Of a stretch of 64,000 nt of DNA, positions 1-7,881 are shown piece by piece (the stretch's first letter is position 1; each line of letters opens with the position of its first letter). Origin of the DNA: Streptomyces mirabilis (GTDB taxonomy: Bacteria > Actinomycetota > Actinomycetes > Streptomycetales > Streptomycetaceae); assembly GCF_039503195.1 (NCBI RefSeq), contig NZ_JBCJKP010000001.1, forward strand, positions 4,650,001 through 4,714,000. Direction: 5' to 3'. The notes beneath the pieces are model-generated. The model searched no databases. It was not told the origin of the DNA and worked only from the letters and a program-made list of their open reading frames with translations. Position numbers and translations under genes: made by a program.

Positions 1-618
1 CTGCGCTCCGTAGGCGCCCGTCAGATCCTCGGACCGTGCGCGGTGGGCGGACTGCGCCCCCAGTACGGGCCGGGAACGCTGATCGTGCCGGACCAGCTGG
101 TCGACCGTACGAAGACGCGGACGCAGACGTTCTTCGACGGGCTGCCGCTGCCGGACGGCACCGTGCCGAACGTCGTGCACGTGTCGCTGGCCGACCCCTA
201 CTGCCCCGTCGGCCGCAAGGCCGCCCTCGAAGCGGCGCGCGGGCGTGACTGGGAGCCGGTGGACGGCGGCACGCTCGTGGTGATCGAGGGACCGCGGTTC
301 TCCACCCGCGCCGAGTCGCTGTGGCACCAGGCGCAGGGCTGGTCCGTGGTGGGCATGACCGGCCACCCCGAGGCCGCGCTCGCTCGTGAACTCGAGCTCT
401 GCTACACCTCGTTGACCTTGGTCACCGACCTCGACGCGGGCGCGGAGGCCGGCGAGGGCGTCTCGCACGACGACGTGCTGAAGGTGTTCGCGTCGAACGT
501 GGACCGACTGCGGGACGTGCTGTACGACGCGGTGGCTGCCCTGCCGGGGAACGGGACGCGGGACTGTCTGTGCACGACGGCGCTGGGTGGCATGGACCCG
601 GGTTTCGAGCTGCCGTGA
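1..618 (+). CDS. mtnP: S-methyl-5'-thioadenosine phosphorylase, 5'-truncated by window edge
   Basis: The open frame runs from the first base to TGA at 616-618 (205 codons), so only the N-terminus is missing. The visible part begins with VGARQILGPCAVGGL and continues with GTLIVPDQLVDRT and VVIEGPRFSTRAES, motifs of the MTA/purine phosphorylase family (PNP_UDP_1 fold). The enzyme cleaves methylthioadenosine with phosphate to adenine and methylthioribose-1-phosphate in the cytosol, the first step of methionine salvage. The final ~25 residues, after DAVAALPGNG, look strain-specific. The true start lies upstream of the window. A close alternative is another purine nucleoside phosphorylase, but the GPCAVGGLRPQYGPG context favours MtnP. 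Confidence 0.93.
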   Translation: MRSVGARQILGPCAVGGLRPQYGPGTLIVPDQLVDRTKTRTQTFFDGLPLPDGTVPNVVHVSLADPYCPVGRKAALEAARGRDWEPVDGGTLVVIEGPRFSTRAESLWHQAQGWSVVGMTGHPEAALARELELCYTSLTLVTDLDAGAEAGEGVSHDDVLKVFASNVDRLRDVLYDAVAALPGNGTRDCLCTTALGGMDPGFELP

Positions 619-627
619 CGATGACCT

Positions 628-700
628 CGACGGGCGCTCGGTGGGCACTGACGGGCGCCGAGGGGCACTGACCGGCGCTGACGGGCGCTGACGGGCGTTT
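628..700. repeat. short degenerate tandem repeat (actgacgggcgc-like units)
   Basis: Downstream of mtnP about six imperfect 10-13-bp units of the form CTGACGGGCGCT follow each other. They contain no ORF of note. The rest of the gap to base 834 shows nothing recognisable. Confidence 0.6.
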
Positions 701-834
701 CCACGCCGTGGAACTTCCCGTTCGGGTGGGGGAGTTGTCCACAACTCGTCGGTAGTCCACCGGCTCCGACGGGCTCCGCCGCGAGGCCTCATCGTGGGAT
801 CGCAAGCCGATCTCTCGTCGCAGGTGGTGGTCCC

Positions 835-1455
835 ATGGCACAGCACGCTCCTCTTGTACGCCCGCCGGACACTGATCTCGTACGGGCGCCCGGCGCGGAT
901 CCCGTACGTCCGCCCGGTGTGGACGCGCCTCCGATCCGCGAGGTGCCGCAGTTCGCCCCCGTGCACGTGCGCGGCGGACGGTACGGGCTGCGGCGCCTGA
1001 CCCGTCACAAGCGGCGGGCCGTGGCCGCGGGACTCGCCGTCACGGCGGCGGCTCTCGTGGCTGCGGGCCCCGGTGACGCCGGGCGGGCACGGGGCCATCC
1101 GACGACGGCTCCCCCGTCCACGTCCGCTTCCGCCCCCATGTCCCCTTCTCCCTCGTCCCCTTCCGCTACCGCGTCCGTGCGGGGGCGGGACACGGTGGAG
1201 ACGGTGGCGGCGCCGGTGCGGATCGCCGACGCGGCCACGGTGCGGCTGCTCAGGCCGGGCGACCGGGTCGACGTGATCGCGGCGGACGGGGGCAGCGAGG
1301 GCCGCGTGGTCGCGGCCGGGGCGCGGGTGGCCGAGGTCCCGGACTTCGCCGCCACCGAGAGCGGGGCGCTGGTCGTCCTCTCCGTGCCCCGGGCCACGGC
1401 GGCGCGACTGGCGGGCGCGGGCACGACGGCACGGCTGGCGGTGACACTGTGTTGA
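835..1455 (+). CDS. RcpC/CpaB-like (SAF/RcpC domain) membrane-anchored protein
   Basis: 206 aa, starting at ATG 835 with a GGTGG stretch just upstream. Residues 1-60 are basic and proline-rich. A single hydrophobic segment (AAGLAVTAAALVAAG, about residues 61-76) is followed by a Ser/Pro/Thr-rich linker (about 85-115). The C-terminal half contains VRIADAATVRLLRPGDRVDV and VVLSVPRATAARLAG, the pattern of the RcpC/CpaB domain of Flp pilus assembly proteins. In Streptomyces this gene commonly lies between mtnP and mscL, and no other Flp pilus gene is near. Extracytoplasmic location is inferred from the single anchor. A role in pilus assembly is not established. Confidence 0.72.
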   Translation: MAQHAPLVRPPDTDLVRAPGADPVRPPGVDAPPIREVPQFAPVHVRGGRYGLRRLTRHKRRAVAAGLAVTAAALVAAGPGDAGRARGHPTTAPPSTSASAPMSPSPSSPSATASVRGRDTVETVAAPVRIADAATVRLLRPGDRVDVIAADGGSEGRVVAAGARVAEVPDFAATESGALVVLSVPRATAARLAGAGTTARLAVTLC

Positions 1456-1605
1456 ACGCCGTGCGCAATGCCGTACTGACGGCCCTCCTCGATATCGAAT
1501 CGGTGTCAACTCGCTCGATCGTGCTATCGAATTGGACAGGTCCGGCGGGCCCTGCCGTAGGTTGCGGAGCTGTTTGTTCCACAACTTGTGCAGAGGGGCC
1601 TCTTG

Positions 1606-2076
1606 GTGAGCGAGAAGAAGCAACCCGGTGTCTGGGAGGGCTTCAAGGCCTTTCTGATGCGGGGCAACGTCATCGACCTGGCCGTCGCGGTGGTCATCGG
1701 CGCGGCCTTCACCAACATCGTCAACTCGGTGGTGAAGGGCATCATCAACCCGCTGGTGGGTGCGATCGGCACACAGAACCTCGACAGCTACAGCTCCTGC
1801 CTCAAACCCCACTGCACCGGCACCGGGGACACGGCGACGGGCATACGGATCATGTGGGGCTCCGTGCTGGGCGCCACACTCAGCTTCGTGACCACCGCGG
1901 CCGTCGTCTACTTCCTGATGGTCCTGCCGATGTCGAAGTTCCTGGCCCGGCAGGCGGCCCGGCAGAAGGCGAAGGAGAGCACCCAGGAGGTCATCGAGGT
2001 GTCCGAACTGGAGGTGCTCAAGGAGATCCGCGACGCGCTGCTGGCCCAGCGCGGTTCGGGCAACAGCCAGAACTGA
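1606..2076 (+). CDS. mscL: Large-conductance mechanosensitive channel MscL
   Basis: 156 aa from GTG 1606. This start is preferred over the in-frame GTG 1588 because an AGAGGGG ribosome site lies 7-8 bases before it. The N-terminal helix and TM1 (residues about 12-48, with FLMRGNVIDLAVAVVIGAAF) carry the MscL signature. The extracellular loop holds Cys65 and Cys70. TM2 is about 86-108, and a charged C-terminal helix contains EVLKEIRDALLAQ. MscL opens under membrane tension and releases solutes during osmotic downshock. The length is slightly above the usual ~136 aa, as is common in Streptomyces. The two cysteines in the loop could form a disulfide, which is inference. Confidence 0.96.
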   Translation: MSEKKQPGVWEGFKAFLMRGNVIDLAVAVVIGAAFTNIVNSVVKGIINPLVGAIGTQNLDSYSSCLKPHCTGTGDTATGIRIMWGSVLGATLSFVTTAAVVYFLMVLPMSKFLARQAARQKAKESTQEVIEVSELEVLKEIRDALLAQRGSGNSQN

Positions 2077-2506
2077 CGGAGAAGACCGGGGACGGCCTAC
2101 GGAAGCCCGGGGGCCGACGCCAGGCAATGAGGGCCGGGCTCGGACCCCGGAAACGCCCGGGCCGGCGGCGGGCTGTCGCCGTAGGGCTACGCAAGCCCGG
2201 CTGCCTGCTCCCGAGGCTCGCAGCCCGATCCCGGACCGTCGGCGTCAGGCTCGGAAAGCTCGGAGGTCCGCTCCGGACAGTCGGGCGCCCGCCCGGGAAG
2301 CTCGGAAGTCGACCCCGCACGATCCGGGCCGGGCCTGAGACTCTCGGGGGCCGTCTCCGCACGATCGCGGGCCGACTGAGGACGCTCGGAATCGTCCTTC
2401 GTTCTCTCCAGGCCGGGATCCACGACCGCGGATCCGGCCGCGGCAGCCTCGGGACCGGCGCTCGCCATGCCGGGCTCGGCGTCAGACGGCGCCGAGGTGC
2501 GGCGGC
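2077..2506. other. 430-bp gap with degenerate GGAAGCTCGGA-type repeats
   Basis: Between mscL and the small minus-strand gene, the sequence from about 2095 to 2400 consists of loosely repeated units built on CGGAAGCTCGGAGG / CCGGACCGTCGG. ORFs cross it in several frames, but none has a convincing start, conserved motif or normal composition. I see no supported gene here. Confidence 0.5.
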
Positions 2507-2719
2507 TCAGAGGTGGTGCGGCGGCTTCTCGTCGAGGAACCGCTTCAGGTCCGCCACGCTGTCACCGTCACCGCCGGACTGCTCGCCCCATCCCCGGTCC
2601 GTGTCGTCCGAGGACTGCTGGCTCAGCGGGTCGTCGAAGATCAGCGCGGACTTCGGATCGCGCGGTGCGGACGCGTCACGCGGTTCGGAGGCGGAGGCGG
2701 GGGCGGGGCCGGTACTCAT
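2507..2719 (-). CDS. Small acidic hypothetical protein conserved in Streptomyces
   Basis: 70 aa starting at MSTGPAPAS (ATG 2719; an in-frame ATG two codons upstream is an alternative). The composition is strikingly different from shadow ORFs: a central acidic block with KSALIFDDPLSQQSSDDTDRG and a C-terminal helix with VADLKRFLDEKPPHH. Proteins of this form occur beside mscL in many Streptomyces, from memory. No membrane segment or catalytic motif is visible and the function is unknown. It diverges from the LtrA-like gene. Confidence 0.68.
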   Translation of the reverse strand: MSTGPAPASASEPRDASAPRDPKSALIFDDPLSQQSSDDTDRGWGEQSGGDGDSVADLKRFLDEKPPHHL

Positions 2720-2823
2720 GCGCACCAGCGTACGCCGAGGGATCCCCGGCCCACCCCGGTGCGGCCGCGTCCCGCGGCCGTCAACCCGAGCGACCTGGAC
2801 TCTTTTCTGCTGTGCTTGGCCGT

Positions 2824-4068
2824 ATGACGTCCAGCGCCGCTTCCGAACCCACCCCGACGCCCAGGACGGCCCGACTCGGGCCCCTGCGCAGAATGACCGC
2901 CCGGAGGAGGGACGAGGCGCACCGCGTCGCGTCGCCGCTGGAGCTCTTCTTCGACTTGTGCTTCGTCGTGGCCATCGCCCAGGCGGGCGGCGAGCTGGTG
3001 CACGCCGTGGCGGCGGGACACGCGGGCGAGGGCATCCTCAACTACGCGATGATCTTCTTCGCCATCTGGTGGGCGTGGATGAACTTCACCTGGTTCTCCT
3101 CGGCGTACGACAACGACGACGCGCTCTACCGGGTCGTGACGCTGGTGCAGATCGCCGGTGTCCTGGTCCTCGCCGCCGGGGTGTCGCGGGCATTCGAGAA
3201 CCATGTGTACCTGGCCGTCTGGCTCGGCTACGCGATCATGCGTTTCGCGCTGATCGCCCAGTGGCTGCGGGTGGCCCGCGGCACGGAGGGCCCCGAGAGA
3301 ACCATGGCGCTGCGGTACGCGGGCGGTGTGCTGCTGTGCCAGGTCGGCTGGCTGGGGCTGCTGGTCCTGCCGGAGCCCGGGCGTCCCTGGGTGTTCCTGG
3401 TGATGGCGATCGCCGAGATGTGCGTCCCCGCGTACGCGGAGAAGGACTTCGTCACCTCCTGGCATCCGCACCACGTCTCCGAGCGGTTCGGCCTGTTCAC
3501 GATCATCGTGCTGGGCGAGACGATCGCCGCGTCGACGATGGCCGTGAAGTCGGCGGTGGACGAGCACGACGCGCTGGGCGAGCTGTTGCCGATCGCCGCA
3601 GGCGGACTCCTGATCGTCTTCTCCGCCTGGTGGATCTACTTCGTGGTACCCATCCACGGGCACCTGCGGTCCAAGGCCCACGCGTTCCTGTGGGGATACG
3701 GCCACTACCTGATCTTCGCGTCGGCGGCCGCGATCGGCGCGGGCCTGGAGGTCGCGGTCGAGCAGGCGGTCGGCAAGACACAGATCGCGACGCTCGCCGC
3801 GTCCGCCGCGGTGACACTGCCGACGGCGCTGTACTTCCTCACGGTGTGGCTGTTGCACGCGCGCCATTTCAAGATGGGCATCACAGAGCAACTCGTCCTG
3901 CCGACGACGGCGTTGCTGGTGATCCTGTGCACCTTCCTGCGCAGCTGGGCGGTGCTCGCGGCCGGCGTCGTGGCGGCGCTGTCGGTGACGGTCGGAGTCG
4001 CCCTGACGGCACGGATGGTCACAACGAAGGGGGCGGGGACCGCGGGGCGGGAAACACTGGAGACATGA
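2824..4068 (+). CDS. Low-temperature-requirement A (LtrA) family membrane protein
   Basis: 414 aa from ATG 2824. The frame is open further upstream but with shadow composition, and homology-like sequence starts here. After a basic N-terminus comes SPLELFFDLCFVVAIAQ (about residues 38-54), the LtrA signature of an acidic residue inside the first helix. About 12 further hydrophobic segments follow, with conserved WHPHHVSERFGLFTIIVLGE. The family is named after a Listeria locus needed for cold growth; its transported substrate is unknown. The stop TGA overlaps the ATG of the following peptidase gene (ATGA, 4065-4068), so the two are probably translationally coupled. Confidence 0.9.
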   Translation: MTSSAASEPTPTPRTARLGPLRRMTARRRDEAHRVASPLELFFDLCFVVAIAQAGGELVHAVAAGHAGEGILNYAMIFFAIWWAWMNFTWFSSAYDNDDALYRVVTLVQIAGVLVLAAGVSRAFENHVYLAVWLGYAIMRFALIAQWLRVARGTEGPERTMALRYAGGVLLCQVGWLGLLVLPEPGRPWVFLVMAIAEMCVPAYAEKDFVTSWHPHHVSERFGLFTIIVLGETIAASTMAVKSAVDEHDALGELLPIAAGGLLIVFSAWWIYFVVPIHGHLRSKAHAFLWGYGHYLIFASAAAIGAGLEVAVEQAVGKTQIATLAASAAVTLPTALYFLTVWLLHARHFKMGITEQLVLPTTALLVILCTFLRSWAVLAAGVVAALSVTVGVALTARMVTTKGAGTAGRETLET

Positions 4069-5096
4069 CAGTTGACGCTCTGACGGATGTCGCTGGGCTG
4101 CGCGTGGGGCACGCGACGCGTACCGGCGACGGTTGGCTCACCGGCACCACGGTCGTGCTCGCCCCTGCGGGCGGCGCCATCGCGGCCGTGGACGTACGCG
4201 GTGGCGGACCCGGCACCAAGGAGACCGACGCGCTCGACCCGCGCAACCTGGTGCAGAAGGTGGAGGCGGTCGTACTGACCGGCGGCAGCGCGTACGGGCT
4301 GGACTCCGCGTCCGGGGTGATGGCCTGGCTGGAGGAGCGGGGCCGGGGGGTGCGGGTGGGCCTCGACCCGGCGCACGTCGTGCCGGTCGTGCCCGCCGCC
4401 TGTGTCTTCGACCTGGGCCGCGGCGGCGATTTCCGGGCGAGGCCGGACGCGGCCACGGGCCGGGCCGCGGTCGAGGCTGCCGACGCGAGCGGGCCGGGTG
4501 CGCCGGTGCCGGAGGGTTGCGTGGGCGCCGGGACGGGGGCGGCGGTGGGGCGGATCAAGGGGGGGATCGGGACGGCGAGCGCCGTGCTCGACTCGGGGAT
4601 CACGGTGGCCGCGCTGGTGGTGGCCAACGCGGCGGGTTCGGCGGTGGATCCGGAGACGGGGGTGTTGTACGGGGAGTTGCTGCGAGACGGTCGTACGGCC
4701 TATCCCTCCGCCGAGGTCCACGAGGCGGCGCGGCAACGGCTCGCCGAAGCCGCCGCGAAGAACGCGCCTCCCCCGCTGAACACCACGCTCGCCGTCGTCG
4801 CCACCGACGCCGACCTCACCCGCGCCCAGGCCCACAAGCTCGCCGGCACGGCCCATGACGGCATCGCCCGCGCCGTCCGCCCGGTCCACCTCCTGAACGA
4901 CGGCGACACGGTCTTCGCCCTGGCCACGGGCGCCCGCCCGCTCACTCCCGACCATCCCCTGGCCCTCAACGAGATCCTCGCGGCGGGCGCGGATCTGGTG
5001 ACCCGGGCGATCGTCCGCGCGGTACGAGCGGCCGACCCGGTGGACGGACCGGGCGGGGTGTGGCCGTCGTACGGGGAGCTGTACGGGAGCGCCTAG
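4065..5096 (+). CDS. P1-family (DmpA/S58-type) peptidase
   Basis: 343 aa, starting at ATG 4065, which overlaps the ltrA-like stop. It contains DVAGLRVGHATRTGDGWLTG at the N-terminus, LTGGSAYGLDSASGVM (about residues 72-87), VGAGTGAAVGRIKGGIGTAS and PPLNTTLAVVATDADLTR. These are the hallmarks of the N-terminal-nucleophile aminopeptidase family of DmpA. In that family the precursor autocleaves before a Ser/Thr, and the NTT in the last motif is the likely site (inferred). Substrates are typically N-terminal residues of short or beta-amino peptides. No signal peptide is seen, so it is probably cytoplasmic. Confidence 0.9.
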   Translation: MTVDALTDVAGLRVGHATRTGDGWLTGTTVVLAPAGGAIAAVDVRGGGPGTKETDALDPRNLVQKVEAVVLTGGSAYGLDSASGVMAWLEERGRGVRVGLDPAHVVPVVPAACVFDLGRGGDFRARPDAATGRAAVEAADASGPGAPVPEGCVGAGTGAAVGRIKGGIGTASAVLDSGITVAALVVANAAGSAVDPETGVLYGELLRDGRTAYPSAEVHEAARQRLAEAAAKNAPPPLNTTLAVVATDADLTRAQAHKLAGTAHDGIARAVRPVHLLNDGDTVFALATGARPLTPDHPLALNEILAAGADLVTRAIVRAVRAADPVDGPGGVWPSYGELYGSA

Positions 5097-5315
5097 GGCG
5101 GGTCCTGGTCCGTGGTTCCGGGTGTTCCACTGCCCTCACCGACGTCAAGTCGCGCCAGGGGGAGGGGGAGTTCGTCGTGGGCCGGTGGGTGATTGTCCCG
5201 GTTCTGTCACGCGACGGTGTTGGGCCGGGGACGGCGGGAACCCTTCGCGGCACCGCTCGCTCTCTATCCACGCACTGGAGCGGATCACGCACATCACGAG
5301 AAACTGGAGTAGCCC

Positions 5316-6536
5316 GTGACAACGCCGAACATGACAGCGCGGCGCGCACTGGGGGCCTGTGCCGCCCTGATGGTCGGCGCCCTCACCCTGACCGGCTGCG
5401 GCGGCAACGCCAGCGCCGAAGCCAAGGGCGGCAAGGACAGCGGCAGCTCGGCCAAGACGTCCACGGCGAAGATCGTCATCTCGGCCAAGGACGGTGCGAC
5501 GGACGCGTCCATCAACGCGACCGGCGTGAAGGTCAGCGACGGCAAGCTGACCGAGGTGAAGATGACGGTGTCGGGGTCCGGGACGGCGGTGGCGGGGGCG
5601 ATCACCGCGGACGGGACCGGCTGGAAGCCGACGGCGCAGTTGGAGCGCGGGACGAAGTACCAGATCTCGGCGACCGCGAAGGACGCGAACGGACGCACGG
5701 CCGCCGCCAACTCCATCTTCACGACGGTCTCCTCGAGCAACAGCTTCATCGGCACGTACACGCCCGACAACGGCACCACGGTCGGCGTCGGAATGCCGGT
5801 GTCGTTCAACTTCGACAAGGTGATCAGCAACCAGAAGGCCGTGCAGTCGCACATCACGGTCACTTCCAGCAGCGGGCAGCAGGTGGCCGGGCACTGGTTC
5901 GGCTCGCAGCGGCTCGACTTCCGGCCCGAGACGTACTGGAAGGCCGGTTCCAAGGTCACGATGAAGATCGACCTGGACGGCGTCGAGGGCGCGAACGGTG
6001 TCTTCGGGGTGCAGAAGAAGACGGTCACCTTCACCGTCGGCCGCTCCCAGGTCTCCACGGTCGACGTCAACACGCAGACCATGACGGTCGTGCGTGACGG
6101 CAAGACGCTCAAGACGGTGCCGATCTCGGCGGGCAGCCCGGAGCACACCACGTACAACGGTCAGATGGTGATCTCCGAGAAGTTCGTCCAGACCCGGATG
6201 AACGGCTCGACGGTGGGCTACGGCGGCGAGTACGACATCCCGGACGTGCCGCACGCGATGCGACTGACGTCTTCGGGAACGTTCATCCACGGCAACTACT
6301 GGTACAACCGCGGGAACCCGCCCTTCGGGCAGCAGGGCACCAGCCACGGATGTGTCGGTCTCGCCGACGTACAGGGCGCGCAGGGCGACACCAGCGCGAA
6401 GTGGTTCTACGACAACTCTCTCGTCGGGGACGTCGTGGTGGTGAAGAACTCGCCCGACAAGACCGTCTCGCCGGACAACGGACTGAACGGCTGGAACATG
6501 TCCTGGAGTGCGTGGACCGCGGGAAGTACGGTCTGA
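5316..6536 (+). CDS. L,D-transpeptidase lipoprotein (YkuD, Ig-like domains)
   Basis: 406 aa from GTG 5316 with GGAG six bases upstream. A lipoprotein signal ends in the lipobox LTGC (about residues 25-28). Two Ig-like regions follow (about 45-135 and 135-245, the latter including GTYTPDNGTTVGVGMPVSFNF). The C-terminal YkuD domain carries HGNYW and TSHGCVGL, with the catalytic Cys in SHGC and its partner His. Such enzymes make 3-3 cross-links between peptidoglycan stem peptides and are exported and lipid-anchored outside the membrane. A strong stem-loop follows the gene. Confidence 0.95.
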   Translation: MTTPNMTARRALGACAALMVGALTLTGCGGNASAEAKGGKDSGSSAKTSTAKIVISAKDGATDASINATGVKVSDGKLTEVKMTVSGSGTAVAGAITADGTGWKPTAQLERGTKYQISATAKDANGRTAAANSIFTTVSSSNSFIGTYTPDNGTTVGVGMPVSFNFDKVISNQKAVQSHITVTSSSGQQVAGHWFGSQRLDFRPETYWKAGSKVTMKIDLDGVEGANGVFGVQKKTVTFTVGRSQVSTVDVNTQTMTVVRDGKTLKTVPISAGSPEHTTYNGQMVISEKFVQTRMNGSTVGYGGEYDIPDVPHAMRLTSSGTFIHGNYWYNRGNPPFGQQGTSHGCVGLADVQGAQGDTSAKWFYDNSLVGDVVVVKNSPDKTVSPDNGLNGWNMSWSAWTAGSTV

Positions 6537-6557
6537 CCTGGGGCCGTTGACGTCACG

Positions 6558-6600
6558 GCGGGCCGCGCGGGAACTTGCCGCGCGGCCCGCTCGTTTTCTG
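6558..6600 (+). terminator. Rho-independent terminator after the L,D-transpeptidase
   Basis: A perfect 13-bp GC stem (6558-6570 with 6578-6590), a 7-nt loop GAACTTG and a TCGTTTTCTG tail. Confidence 0.85.
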
Positions 6601-6693
6601 TCCGTACGTTTTCTCGGTTCGCGGGATTGATGTCCGACCGAGGGGCTACGGTATGCACCCACAAGGTGACATGCAGCAACGCCGGGAGAAACC

Positions 6694-7443
6694 TTGAGCG
6701 TTCCGTACGAGACAGCAGCGTACGAACCACCCGAGTCGCCCGAGTCTCCGGAGGAGCACCTCGAGCGACTCCTCGGCCGTGCCCTGAACTCCTTCGAGCT
6801 GCCCGACGAGACGATAAGGCGGCTCGACTGCGCACTGGCGCACGACAGTTCGCTGCACTCCGCGCACCACAGCGCGGGGCTGCACCGCGAGACGTACCGG
6901 CACACCTGGCTGCTCGCCGACGGCTCGGCGGTCACGCTGTGGGAGCTCGTGCACAACACGGCGCCCGGGAGCGAGCCGCAGCACGAGGTGTATGTCGACG
7001 AGGAGGAGCTGCGCGCCGCCACGGCCCGGCTGCCGCTGCCGCCGGACGCGCCGGACTTCGAACTGCCCGTGATGGTCCATCCGTCACCGGTCCCCGAGCC
7101 GCGGCACGTCTATCTGACGGACGACTCGGCGGATCACGCGCGGCGGCTGCTGCGGCGGGCGGAGAACGCGGACCGGCCGGGGGCCGACATCACGACGCCG
7201 CTGCTGCGCACCGCGTTCGCGCACCAGATCACCCAGGCCTTCGGGCGCCCCTGCCGGGCGGGCCAGGTCGGGCTGTGCTTCTCGCTCTACGAGCACGCGT
7301 TCCTGCTCCGCGACGGCCAGGAGATCTCCCTGTGGGAGGTCGAGCACACGGCGACGCCGGACGGCCGGCACATGTGCGAGGTCTATCCGACGGAGCACGC
7401 GGCGCGGGCCGCCATGGAACGCCGGGCGGCGCGGCTCGCCTAG
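6694..7443 (+). CDS. DUF6227 family protein
   Basis: 249 aa from TTG 6694, with GGGAG a few bases upstream. It contains two similar halves, each with a phrase like HTWLLADGSAVTLWELVHNT (about 70-90) and AFLLRDGQEISLWEVEHTATPDGRHMCEVY (about 200-230). This suggests an internal duplication of a small beta-rich domain. It matches the Streptomyces family DUF6227 as I remember it. No export signal or catalytic motif is visible. The function is unknown. Confidence 0.8.
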   Translation: MSVPYETAAYEPPESPESPEEHLERLLGRALNSFELPDETIRRLDCALAHDSSLHSAHHSAGLHRETYRHTWLLADGSAVTLWELVHNTAPGSEPQHEVYVDEEELRAATARLPLPPDAPDFELPVMVHPSPVPEPRHVYLTDDSADHARRLLRRAENADRPGADITTPLLRTAFAHQITQAFGRPCRAGQVGLCFSLYEHAFLLRDGQEISLWEVEHTATPDGRHMCEVYPTEHAARAAMERRAARLA

Positions 7444-7464
7444 AGCCTGGCGTAGTGAGCCGAA

Positions 7465-7545
7465 CACCCATTTCGTCGGGGGGATCCCTCGTTCGTCGGG
7501 GCGGAGCCCTCGTTCCTCAGGGGAGCCCCCGTTCGTCAGGGGCGG
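7465..7545. repeat. degenerate TTCGTCGGGG repeats
   Basis: Four imperfect copies of (C)TTCGTCGGGG/TTCGTCAGGGG, about 22 bp apart, fill the gap between the DUF6227 gene and the 3' end of the small membrane-protein gene. Confidence 0.5.
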
Positions 7546-7793
7546 CTGTCGCTGAACTGACGTACCAGGCCCGCGAACGCGGTGCGCTCCTCGGGGGTGA
7601 GTTCCACGGTCTCCGCGGCGGGGCCGGACCGGCGCTGACGCGGCATGGCGCGGAGCATCTGCCCATGGTGGCGCACGGCGGCCCCGGTGCGCGCGCGGCG
7701 CAGCAGGCGGGACAGGCCGACGACCCAGATGACGGTCGCGAGGGCGAGGACGGCCACGCCCATCAGCTGGAGGATCGACACATGCTCAGGCAT
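7536..7793 (-). CDS. Small single-pass membrane protein, hypothetical
   Basis: 85 aa. One transmembrane helix (LQLMGVAVLALATVIWVVGL, about residues 8-27) is followed by a basic stretch RLLRRARTG. The cytoplasmic tail holds VELTPEERTAFAGLVRQFSD. A GGAGGGC sequence sits immediately before the ATG, closer than usual, so GTG four codons in may be the real start. It is separated from fruA by a stem-loop. The function is unknown. Confidence 0.62.
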   Translation of the reverse strand: MPEHVSILQLMGVAVLALATVIWVVGLSRLLRRARTGAAVRHHGQMLRAMPRQRRSGPAAETVELTPEERTAFAGLVRQFSDSRP

Positions 7794-7809
7794 GCCCTCC
7801 AGTAGACAC

Positions 7810-7839
7810 CACGGTCCGGGACTTTGGCCCCGGACCGTG
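7810..7839 (-). terminator. Terminator downstream of fruA
   Basis: Perfect 11-bp inverted repeat CACGGTCCGGG / CCCGGACCGTG with an 8-nt loop, lying between the fruA stop and the next minus-strand gene. Confidence 0.65.
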
Positions 7840-7881
7840 ACGTATCTCGCAGATGCCCTAAAAGGGCGAGTAGTTGGCCGT

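Noticed and set aside
2187..2468. 93-codon minus-strand frame in the repeat tract after mscL
   Set aside because: Composition follows the degenerate DNA repeat; no ribosome site and no conserved core.
1449..5096. 1215-codon plus-strand frame across mscL, the LtrA-like gene and the peptidase
   Set aside because: Only 4065-5096 (P1 peptidase) is real. The upstream part is an out-of-frame shadow of mscL and the LtrA-like gene with Arg/Gly-rich composition.
5145..7022. 625-codon minus-strand frame opposite the L,D-transpeptidase
   Set aside because: Antisense shadow of a clearly coded lipoprotein; His/Arg-rich with no domain and no ribosome site.
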